In this document: positions 52,775 to 61,040 of the stretch, in pieces
How positions within the stretch are numbered: the first letter of the stretch is position 1
How the letters are laid out: each line of letters begins with the position of its first letter
DNA from: RGIG8306 sp964566025
Lineage (GTDB): Bacteria; Bacillota; Clostridia; Lachnospirales; Lachnospiraceae
Reading direction: 5' to 3'
DNA length: 64,000 bases
Assembly (NCBI GenBank): GCA_964566025.1
Contig: CAZMHF010000001.1
Location: forward strand, 39,152 to 103,151
Notes under the pieces: generated by a model
Databases searched by the model: none
Told to the model about the DNA's origin: nothing
The model's input: only the letters and a program-made list of their open reading frames with translations
Translations under genes and position numbers: made by a program

Positions 52775-55399
52775 TTAAAGTAAATTGTCTACCATGCTAA
52801 GCGCCTTATTAATTCCTTCTGGATTTTTACCGCCCGCTTGTGCAAGTGTTGGTTTTCCACCACCATTTCCACCAATTTCTGGTGCAATGGCTTTAATAAT
52901 ATTTCCTGCTAAAACACCTTGCTTCGTCAAATCATCTGTAACCATTGCTAAAAGATTGACTTTGCCATCCTTTGCTGATGCTAACACAACAACGCCAGAA
53001 CCAAGTTTTTCTTTAAATGAATCGCCAAGATCACGCAAACTATTCATATCGGCATCTGGAATTGCAAGTGCTAATAGTTTCTTTCCATTAACGACTTTTA
53101 TCTTATCTTCAACATTTCCTGCCGATTGATTTGCTAGTTTCTTTTTAAGACTTTCATTTTCCGTAGAAAGCATTTTGTTTTCATCGATAATGGATTGGAT
53201 TTTTTCGCTCAATTTATCCATTGATGTCTTGGCTGTTGCGGCTGCCTTTATATACATTTCTTCGATATCTTTGTAGTATTGAAGTAAATTATCACCCGTT
53301 AAGGCTTCAATTCTTCGCACGCCTGCTGCAATACCTGCTTCTGAAATGATTTTAAAGAATGCAATTTGATTGGTGTTTTCTACATGTGTACCACCGCATA
53401 ATTCTGTCGAAAAATCTCCCATTGTTACTACGCGAACAACATCACCATACTTCTCTCCAAACAAAGCGGTTGCACCTGTTTTCTTTGCTTCATCAATGCT
53501 CATTTCATTTGTTTGAATAGTCAGTTTTTTGGCAATTTCTTTATTTACCAATGCTTCAACTTGTTTGATTTCCAAATCCGATAAGCCCGAAAAATGTTTG
53601 AAATCAAACCGCAAGCGATCAGCGCTTACAAAAGAACCCGCTTGTTCAATGTGATCGCCCAAGACAACCTTCAATGCTTTTTGTAGTAAATGCGTTGCAC
53701 TATGATTTTTTGCTGTTGCAAGACGATTCTCGCAATCAACTTGCATACTCACCACGTCACCTACTTTAAAAGTTCCTTTTGTAACCTCACCAACATGCGC
53801 AATTTTTCCACCAGCAAGTTTTATCACATCTTCCACGATAAATTCTGCTTCATTTGTTTTGATGATACCAATATCATTTGCTTGACCACCCTTTGTTGCA
53901 TAAAATGGCGTTTCATCGACAATGATCGTACCTAAGCTACCTTCTGTCAATTTATTCACAAGCGCTTCATTTGTCGTAAGCACTAAAATATTCGCTTTTT
54001 CCTCTAGGCTATGATAGCCATTGAAAGAAGAAGAAATACTTGGGTCAATTTGTTGATAAACTGTCTCTTCAGCTCCCATGTAATTGGTCGTTTTTCGAGC
54101 CATTCTTGCCGTTTCACGTTGTTTTTTCATAGCCGTCGCAAAGCCGTCCTCATCTAGTGTAAGACCATGCTCTTCGAGAATTTCCTTTGTTAAATCTAGT
54201 GGAAATCCGTATGTATCATATAATTTAAATCCATCTTCCCCTGACAATTGAAGACTATTTGATGATTTCAAATCATTTACCATGCCTTCTAGTATAGAAA
54301 GTCCACGATCAATCGTTTCATTAAATTTTAATTCTTCTTGATGAATGGTTTGTAAAATACGATTACGATATTCATCTAGCTCTGGGTAACCATCTTTTGA
54401 AATTTCAATTGCAATCTCACTAAGCTTTGCAAGGAAAGGTTCTTTAATGCCCAGTAATCTTCCATGGCGAGCAGCTCTTCTCAATAAACGACGAAGTACA
54501 TAGCCACGACCTTCATTCGATGGATCGATTCCATCGCTTAGCATAAATGTGCATGAGCGAACGTGGTCTGTAATAACGCGAATCGAAATATCCGTTGTCG
54601 CATCTTCCATATACGTAACCTTTGCAATTTTGCAAACATTTTTAAGCAATGCATCAATGGTGTCTACTTCAAATATGGAGTCTACTTCTTGTACAATGGT
54701 TGCAAGACGTTCAAGTCCCATGCCAGTATCGATATTTTTATGTTCTAGTTCAACGTAATGATCGTTTCCATCACCATCAAATTGCGTAAATACATTATTC
54801 CAAATTTCCATATAACGATCGCAATCACAGCCAACAGTACAATCTGGTTTTCCACAACCGTATTTTTCTCCACGGTCGTAATAGATTTCTGAACAAGGAC
54901 CACAAGGACCTTTACCATGTTCCCAGAAATTATCGGCTTTTCCAAAACGGAAAATGCGTTCTTTTGCAATATGCATATGGTTATTCCAAATATCAAACGC
55001 TTCATCATCTTCTTCGTATACAGATGGATATAGGCGTTCTGGATCTATACCTAGTACATCTACGAGAAATTCCCATGACCATTTAATTGCTTCTACCTTA
55101 AAATAATCACCAAATGAAAAGTTTCCGAGCATTTCAAAAAATGTTCCATGTCTCGCCGTCTTACCAACATTCTCAATATCACCTGTACGAATACATTTTT
55201 GACAAGTGGCTACACGTTTTCTAGGTGGAATTTCTTGACCTGTAAAATACGGTTTAAGTGGTGCCATTCCTGAATTGATCAATAACAAACTGTTGTCATT
55301 GTAAGGAATTAATGAAAAGCTTTTGAGTGCAAGATGATCCTTGCTTTCAAAAAACTCTAAAAACATTTTTCTAAGTTCATTTACGCCATATGACTTCAT
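52775..55399 (-). CDS. alaS: Alanyl-tRNA synthetase
   Basis: AlaS charges tRNA-Ala. The protein of about 874 residues has the class II core (LINSGMAPLKPYFTGQ, RHGTFFEMLGNFSFGDYFK), the editing domain with HSATHLLQKAL and CGGTHVEN, and the C-Ala domain (GNGGGKPTLAQAGG). ATG 55399 follows GCGGAGG. It starts 17 bases after tyrS. No T-box leader precedes either gene. Confidence 0.98.
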   Translation of the reverse strand: MKSYGVNELRKMFLEFFESKDHLALKSFSLIPYNDNSLLLINSGMAPLKPYFTGQEIPPRKRVATCQKCIRTGDIENVGKTARHGTFFEMLGNFSFGDYFKVEAIKWSWEFLVDVLGIDPERLYPSVYEEDDEAFDIWNNHMHIAKERIFRFGKADNFWEHGKGPCGPCSEIYYDRGEKYGCGKPDCTVGCDCDRYMEIWNNVFTQFDGDGNDHYVELEHKNIDTGMGLERLATIVQEVDSIFEVDTIDALLKNVCKIAKVTYMEDATTDISIRVITDHVRSCTFMLSDGIDPSNEGRGYVLRRLLRRAARHGRLLGIKEPFLAKLSEIAIEISKDGYPELDEYRNRILQTIHQEELKFNETIDRGLSILEGMVNDLKSSNSLQLSGEDGFKLYDTYGFPLDLTKEILEEHGLTLDEDGFATAMKKQRETARMARKTTNYMGAEETVYQQIDPSISSSFNGYHSLEEKANILVLTTNEALVNKLTEGSLGTIIVDETPFYATKGGQANDIGIIKTNEAEFIVEDVIKLAGGKIAHVGEVTKGTFKVGDVVSMQVDCENRLATAKNHSATHLLQKALKVVLGDHIEQAGSFVSADRLRFDFKHFSGLSDLEIKQVEALVNKEIAKKLTIQTNEMSIDEAKKTGATALFGEKYGDVVRVVTMGDFSTELCGGTHVENTNQIAFFKIISEAGIAAGVRRIEALTGDNLLQYYKDIEEMYIKAAATAKTSMDKLSEKIQSIIDENKMLSTENESLKKKLANQSAGNVEDKIKVVNGKKLLALAIPDADMNSLRDLGDSFKEKLGSGVVVLASAKDGKVNLLAMVTDDLTKQGVLAGNIIKAIAPEIGGNGGGKPTLAQAGGKNPEGINKALSMVDNLL

Positions 55400-55415
55400 A
55401 ACTTGCCTCCGCATA

Positions 55416-56651
55416 TTATTGTTCTGCTTTTATTTGATAAAAACCTTTTTTGCCTTTTTTAATAACGATTGCTCCATCCGAATTAAAATCCTTTGTGCTG
55501 TAAACACGATCAAAGGCAACCACTTTTTCATCATTTACAGTGATGCCACCTTGTTGAATTAATCGTCTTGCTTCAGAACGCGTAGCACACAATTTTGTAT
55601 CTGTTAGTAAGGTAATTAAGTCAATTCCCTTTTCCATTTCTGAAAGTGGATAACTCATTGTCGGCATATTTGCACTTCTTCCACCACCAACAAAAATATC
55701 TCTAGCAGCTTGTTTTGCCTTCGTGGCTTCTTCTTCGCCATGAACAATCTTTGTAATTTCGTATGCCAAAACTTCTTTTGCTTCGTTTATTTTTTCATCT
55801 TTCAAAGAACCTAATCTTCGCACTTCATCCATAGGCAAGAATGTTAGCAATCCTAATAATTCTTCTACTTTAACATCTTCAACATTGCGCCAATATTGGA
55901 AAAACTCATATGGCGAGGTCTTTTCAGGATTTAGCCATATAGCACCTTTCATGGTTTTGCCCATCTTAACGCCATCGCTTGTAGTTAGTAACTTAAAGGT
56001 CAAACCAAATGCTGGTTTGCTTTCTTTTCGACGAATAAGCTCTACACCAGCAATGATATTAGACCATTGATCATTTCCGCCCATCTCAAGTACGCAATTA
56101 TGCTTTTTGTATAGTTTCCAAAAATCATATGATTGCATAATCATATAGTTGAATTCGAAAAAGGTTAAACCATGTTCCATACGTTGCTTATAACAATCCG
56201 CTGTCAACATACGATTTACACTAAAATGGATACCCACTTCACGCAACATTTCAACATAGTTCATGCTAAGCAACCAATCCGCATTATTTTCTAAAATTGC
56301 GTTGTCATTATCAAACGTAATAAATTGCGATAATTGTTTGTAGAAGCAATCGGCGTTATGTTGAATCGTTTCTGGTGTCATAATTGCACGCATATCGCTC
56401 TTTCCAGAAGGATCGCCAATCATTGTTGTTCCACCACCTAGCAATGCGATCGGTCTATGACCTGCTTTTTGCATATGCATCATCGCCATAATCGTCAAAA
56501 AATGCCCCGCTGTCAAACTGTCCGCTGTGGCATCGAATCCTATATAAAATGTTACTTTTTCTTTGCTTAATAATTCGCGCAATTCCTCTTCGTGCGTACA
56601 TTGCTCAATAAAGCCTCTTTCCTGTAGCACATCATAAATACTTGTCTGCAT
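55416..56651 (-). CDS. tyrS: Tyrosyl-tRNA synthetase
   Basis: The 411-residue class I synthetase has the FDATADSLTAGHF site (the HIGH-equivalent ends GH) near 37-49, KMGKTMKG (the KMSKS-equivalent) near 231 and an S4 domain at the C-terminus (SEARRLIQQGGITVNDEKV). ATG 56651 follows AAGGAGAG; an upstream frame of 47 codons has no ribosome site and overlaps rnhA. It is followed by alaS. Confidence 0.96.
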   Translation of the reverse strand: MQTSIYDVLQERGFIEQCTHEEELRELLSKEKVTFYIGFDATADSLTAGHFLTIMAMMHMQKAGHRPIALLGGGTTMIGDPSGKSDMRAIMTPETIQHNADCFYKQLSQFITFDNDNAILENNADWLLSMNYVEMLREVGIHFSVNRMLTADCYKQRMEHGLTFFEFNYMIMQSYDFWKLYKKHNCVLEMGGNDQWSNIIAGVELIRRKESKPAFGLTFKLLTTSDGVKMGKTMKGAIWLNPEKTSPYEFFQYWRNVEDVKVEELLGLLTFLPMDEVRRLGSLKDEKINEAKEVLAYEITKIVHGEEEATKAKQAARDIFVGGGRSANMPTMSYPLSEMEKGIDLITLLTDTKLCATRSEARRLIQQGGITVNDEKVVAFDRVYSTKDFNSDGAIVIKKGKKGFYQIKAEQ

Positions 56652-56665
56652 AATTCTCTCCTTGA

Positions 56666-56694
56666 AATCATCTAAATCAGTCCATATCGTATCA
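56666..56694 (-). promoter_or_regulatory. Candidate promoter of tyrS
   Basis: On the minus strand TTTACA and TACGAT are 17 bases apart, in the short gap after rnhA; the leader would be only about 15-20 bases, too short for a T-box. Coordinates are approximate to a few bases. Confidence 0.5.
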
Positions 56695-56722
56695 TAAACT
56701 GTTTCTTTTGTAAAGTAACCAC

Positions 56723-57199
56723 CTACAATGGCATCCCTTGATCTAATGGTAAATTCTCTTGTGCTGCCGCCGTTCTTGCCAACTCGTCGCACCGCTCATT
56801 TTCTGGATGTCCATTATGTCCTTTTACCCAAACAAATGTGACTTTATGCTTTTTAACAACAGCAAGCAGTCGTTTCCATAAATCTGTATTCGGAACCATT
56901 TTCGTTCCTGTATGCTTCCAATTTTTCTTTTGCCAATTATCAATCCATTTTTGATTAAAAGCATCGGTTACATATTTTGAATCCGATATCAACTCTACCT
57001 CACATGGTTTAATCAATGCTTCTAATGCTACGATAGCGCCCATTAATTCCATGCGATTATTCGTCGTATACGAAAAACCGCCACTGTATTCTCGAATATG
57101 CTTTTCTCCCTTTTGGTCAACAAAATGGATTATGGATCCATATCCGCCCGGTCCAGGATTTCCTAATGACGATCCATCACTATAGATTGTTACTTTCAT
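56723..57199 (-). CDS. rnhA: Ribonuclease HI
   Basis: RNase HI cuts the RNA of RNA-DNA hybrids. The 158-residue protein has all four acidic residues: YSDGSSLGNPGPGGYG near 7-22, NNRMELMGAI near 47-56, LISDSKYV near 69-76 and HNGHPENERCDELAR near 123-137. It starts one base before the end of the MutS-like gene. Length is usual. Confidence 0.96.
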   Translation of the reverse strand: MKVTIYSDGSSLGNPGPGGYGSIIHFVDQKGEKHIREYSGGFSYTTNNRMELMGAIVALEALIKPCEVELISDSKYVTDAFNQKWIDNWQKKNWKHTGTKMVPNTDLWKRLLAVVKKHKVTFVWVKGHNGHPENERCDELARTAAAQENLPLDQGMPL

Positions 57200-57200
57200 G

Positions 57201-58886
57201 TTATAACTCCCATATACCTGTTTCTACAAAATGCTCGGCACTTTTTTCTGCCGCCTTAATAACTTCTTTAGGATAACCAATAATCCCTAATAACTTGATT
57301 GCATTACGCGTCGTTGCGCGCCCCTTATTTAGTTCAAAGTTAAAGACGACATCGTTTTCTAAAACGTCCTCTTTGAAATGGTAATTCGCATAATAATCCG
57401 TTAAAAGATGTGTTAACTCAATATCATGTGTTGCTGCAAAACAAAACACATTTTTCTCTGCTAAGTCCTTAAGTATTCGACTAGAGGCAGCAATTCTTTC
57501 TACTGTGTTAGTCCCACGAAGTACTTCATCAACAAAACATAATGTTGGCAATGAGTCATTGACAATATCCATAATTCGTTTTAATGCTTTGATTTCAACA
57601 ATAAAATAGCTTTCGTTATTTTCCAAATCATCTTTTAAGGCCATTGATGAATAAATTTGATAAAAACACGTTTTGTACTCATTGGCATGAACCGTATAAA
57701 TCGTTTGTGCCAATATGGCATTGATTGCAACTGTCTTTAAAAATGTCGATTTTCCTGATGCATTTGAACCTGTTAGCAAAACGCTGTTTGTCTCGTAAAT
57801 GCTATTTGCAACAGGGTTATCAATTAGCGGATGGTAGCCATCTACAAAAACAATTCCGTCCTTTCGCTCTGCTACAAATGTTGGCTTGCAATAAAACGGC
57901 AACGTGCGACGATATGATGCAATTGCGATACCACACTCTAATTCGCCAACTAATGCTTGCATTTGGTCTAACTCATCAAGATGATTTAGAAGCTGTTTAT
58001 AAATTGTATTAAATGCAATCAAATCAAAATGAAAAATAATGCGTAAATAATCCAAGATCAAATCAATCAATGAACCATTCACTTGATCAATCGCTCCTAA
58101 ATATTTCGATCTTGAAAGAACTTTTTTAAATGGCTTCATCAACTCTTTTGCTTGATTGGAATAGGTACTCAATTGAGCATCTTCAAAGGTGGCAATTTTC
58201 TTACAAACGCTAATTAGACGAACAACAAATGCCGTACACACATAATGTGGTTCGATTTTTGCTTTCTCACTATAATACTGAATAACCGCATAAATCAACA
58301 CACCTACTAAACAAAGAATTCCAATGCCACTATTTACGAACATCATGCCAATGGATATGGCAATAAATACATTTGAAATAATATGTGGCGCATTTGATGT
58401 TTGAGGGCGTTGTAAAAACAATTCGAGATACTTTGAAAGTGAAAATCGTTTTGTTCGTCCAATATTTGAAGTAAGGACTTGGATTTTTGTACGAACTTCT
58501 TCGTTTTGATCGAGAAAGGCATATAATGCCTCTCTTTTTTCGAGCTCTTCTTTGGACGAACAAGGCGTTCTTAGTAATTGATATAAATATTCTTGACCTA
58601 CTGCCGATTGTGTATTATTTAACAACATAAAGACACGATCCATATCAAGATCATGCCATGTAATATCATCTATGATATTGTTATGCTTATGTTGGTTCTT
58701 TTTAAATAATTCTCCAACATATTGTAACTCTTCTGCTTCATATGCACGCTCTATGATCTTCCCATATTTTTGGCGCATTTTTTCGTAAGCAGCTCTTTTT
58801 TGCTTTTTATCATATACTAATAGCAACACAACGATTGCCACAATACCAACAATGGCAACAACTAGCCATTCAATAGGAATTGGCAT
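57201..58886 (-). CDS. Membrane-anchored MutS-like ATPase
   Basis: A 561-residue protein with the MutS ATPase domain but not the mismatch-binding domain. The N-terminus is a membrane helix (about 7-24), and a second hydrophobic pair is at about 175-210 (IISNVFIAISIGMMFVN, GILCLVGVLIYAVIQ). The ATPase domain starts at about 330: Walker A TGSNASGKSTFLKTVAINA, Walker B FVDEVLRGTNTVER, and ATHDIELTHLL. So it may act at the membrane, and mismatch repair is doubtful. The group occurs in Clostridia; the role is unknown to me. Confidence 0.85.
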   Translation of the reverse strand: MPIPIEWLVVAIVGIVAIVVLLLVYDKKQKRAAYEKMRQKYGKIIERAYEAEELQYVGELFKKNQHKHNNIIDDITWHDLDMDRVFMLLNNTQSAVGQEYLYQLLRTPCSSKEELEKREALYAFLDQNEEVRTKIQVLTSNIGRTKRFSLSKYLELFLQRPQTSNAPHIISNVFIAISIGMMFVNSGIGILCLVGVLIYAVIQYYSEKAKIEPHYVCTAFVVRLISVCKKIATFEDAQLSTYSNQAKELMKPFKKVLSRSKYLGAIDQVNGSLIDLILDYLRIIFHFDLIAFNTIYKQLLNHLDELDQMQALVGELECGIAIASYRRTLPFYCKPTFVAERKDGIVFVDGYHPLIDNPVANSIYETNSVLLTGSNASGKSTFLKTVAINAILAQTIYTVHANEYKTCFYQIYSSMALKDDLENNESYFIVEIKALKRIMDIVNDSLPTLCFVDEVLRGTNTVERIAASSRILKDLAEKNVFCFAATHDIELTHLLTDYYANYHFKEDVLENDVVFNFELNKGRATTRNAIKLLGIIGYPKEVIKAAEKSAEHFVETGIWEL

Positions 58887-58898
58887 ACTACTCTCTCC

Positions 58899-60188
58899 TT
58901 ATTTCAGAATTTCTTCTGTTCTTTTTTGGACTTTTTCGTAAATTTCATTTACATTCTCACCGACATGGTAGCGACCATTTTCATAAAGAATTTTTCCAGC
59001 AACCATTGTCATCTTAATGTTTTGTTTGCTTCCGCTAAACACAAGATTTTTGAGAATATTATTTTGCGGACGCATATTGGGTTGATTTAAGTCAATCAAA
59101 ATGATATCTGCCTGTTTGCTCACTTCTAACACATCGCAATCTGTCAATCCCATAGCGTGTGCACCATTAACGGTTGCCATCTTTAATACATCTAGCGCTG
59201 GAACAAGTGAAGGATCTAACAACGAAACCTTTTGCAAGGCTGTTGTTAAAAACATTTCGCGGAACATATCAAGACAATTATTACTCGCAGCTCCATCCGT
59301 TCCAAGTGCAATGTTAATTTTATTATCCATAAATTTTTGTATTGGCGCAATACCACTAGCTAGTTTTACGTTTGAGCCTGAATTTGTAACAATATGAAGA
59401 CCTTTTTCCTTGAAAATCTTAATATCGTCGTCATCTAGATATACGCCATGAAAACCACCGCCTCCATATTCAAACATACCTAACTGGTCGAATAATTTTG
59501 TTGGGGTAACATGATATCTTTCAATACATTCTACTACTTCCTTCTTTGTCTCAGAGTTATGCGTATAAACAGGTGTTTTATATTTCTTTGCTAATGAAGC
59601 GATTAACGTTAGATTTTCAAGGCTCGTCGTATATTCTGCGTGGAAACCTAACCGCGCTGTAATAAGCGGATGGTACTGATTGAACATTTCAAATTCACGA
59701 GCTGTTCGCTCTAAAATATTGTCTGTTCCCGCAGTGCATATTACTGTTCGAAATCCCATCGAAACACTCGCCTTTGCAATTTCTTCTACATGAAAGTACA
59801 TATCAAAATTGCTTGTTATTCCGCTCGATAAATATTCTAAGATTGCTAATTTACTAAACAATCCACTATCCTCTGGTGTTAGCTTTGCTTCATATCCAAA
59901 TACATGATTAAATAACCATTCTTGCAATGGCATATCATCTGCATTTGAGCGAAGAAAGGTCATCGGTGAATGGGTATGTGCATTTTTAAAACCAGGTAAT
60001 AATAAATTTTCTTCGCAATTCATTTCTGTTATAAATGTTATTTTTGCTAGTTCTTCACTAGACGGTTGTCCAACATAAACAATTTGATCGTCTTTAATCC
60101 ATATCTCGCCGTGCTCAATACATAAAGGTTCTTTCATTGTGCAAATACGCGCATTATATAGGCGAATCGTTAATGGAGTTTCTATCAT
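58899..60188 (-). CDS. Amidohydrolase of the MtaD/SsnA group
   Basis: A 429-residue metal-dependent deaminase of the adenosine/S-adenosylhomocysteine/methylthioadenosine deaminase family. HTHSPMTFLRSNADDMPLQEWL near 72-93 holds the HxH metal site and substrate loop; HAEYTTS near 198, HNSETKKEV near 227 and GTDGAASNNCLD near 303-314 give the other ligands. It overlaps pnp by four bases, so deamination of (deoxy/methylthio)adenosine and phosphorolysis of the product would be coupled. Exact substrate is not known. Confidence 0.9.
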   Translation of the reverse strand: MIETPLTIRLYNARICTMKEPLCIEHGEIWIKDDQIVYVGQPSSEELAKITFITEMNCEENLLLPGFKNAHTHSPMTFLRSNADDMPLQEWLFNHVFGYEAKLTPEDSGLFSKLAILEYLSSGITSNFDMYFHVEEIAKASVSMGFRTVICTAGTDNILERTAREFEMFNQYHPLITARLGFHAEYTTSLENLTLIASLAKKYKTPVYTHNSETKKEVVECIERYHVTPTKLFDQLGMFEYGGGGFHGVYLDDDDIKIFKEKGLHIVTNSGSNVKLASGIAPIQKFMDNKINIALGTDGAASNNCLDMFREMFLTTALQKVSLLDPSLVPALDVLKMATVNGAHAMGLTDCDVLEVSKQADIILIDLNQPNMRPQNNILKNLVFSGSKQNIKMTMVAGKILYENGRYHVGENVNEIYEKVQKRTEEILK

Positions 60189-61018
60189 AATAGCTCCTTC
60201 ATATTTTTAATTGATTGTGTGGCTAATTGTATAAATCGCTTTCCTGCTTTTCCCGCTGTCTCATTGACTTCTTCATGAGAAAGTGGTGAATTTGTTAAAC
60301 CACATGCCATATTGGATATAAGCGAAATTCCACATACGTTCATGTTCATATGATTTCCGACCATCGCTTCACAGGCAGTACTCATACCTACAGCACTTGC
60401 TCCTACAATTCTTGCCATGGAAACTTCAGATGGCGTTTCAAAATTTGGACCAGTAAATTGTATATAGACACCTTCTTTTAGATCGATTGCCAAATCATTT
60501 GCCGCAAGGCGTATTTTCTCTTGTAATTCAGGCTTATAAACGCAACTCATATCTGGAAACCGAAGACCGAATTGTCCTATATTCTTGCCAATCAATGGTG
60601 AAGGAACAAAATTGCTAATATGATCGGTAATCATCATAAAATCACCTACATTAAAAGACGGATTAATCCCTCCAGCAGCATTTGTCAAAAACAAGATTTT
60701 TGCACCCATCATATTTAGAAGGCGAATAGGCAATACAACATCTTGTATCGTATATCCCTCATAATAATGAACGCGTCCCTGCATACAAACTACTTTTATA
60801 TCATCAATATAACCAAATACAAATCGTCCTCTATGTCCAGGCACCGTTGAAACAGGAAATTCACTAATCGTATGATAACCAATGGTCTTTTCGATTTTGA
60901 TTGATTCGGCAAAATCCCCGAGCCCCGATCCTAATACAATGGCGATATCGGGGACAAATGGTATATCATTTTTGATACTTTGATAGCATCTAGCGCACTT
61001 TTTGTAAATTTCACTCAT
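60185..61018 (-). CDS. Purine nucleoside phosphorylase
   Basis: A 277-residue PNP of the trimeric (mammalian-type) group. IVLGSGLGDFAESIK near 28-42, HRGRFVFG near 62-69, GRVHYYEGY near 81-89, TNAAGGINPSF near 113-123 and the substrate site near 194-215 are conserved. It cleaves purine nucleosides with phosphate for salvage. It forms a unit with the downstream deaminase, and is preceded by a GH3 gene with a 22-base gap. Confidence 0.94.
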   Translation of the reverse strand: MSEIYKKCARCYQSIKNDIPFVPDIAIVLGSGLGDFAESIKIEKTIGYHTISEFPVSTVPGHRGRFVFGYIDDIKVVCMQGRVHYYEGYTIQDVVLPIRLLNMMGAKILFLTNAAGGINPSFNVGDFMMITDHISNFVPSPLIGKNIGQFGLRFPDMSCVYKPELQEKIRLAANDLAIDLKEGVYIQFTGPNFETPSEVSMARIVGASAVGMSTACEAMVGNHMNMNVCGISLISNMACGLTNSPLSHEEVNETAGKAGKRFIQLATQSIKNMKELL

Positions 61019-61040
61019 AATTCTTCTCCTTCTTGCGATA

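Noticed and set aside
55400..57200. T-box riboswitch upstream of tyrS or alaS
   Set aside because: The gaps are too short and no T-box sequence (TGGNACCGCG-type) was found.
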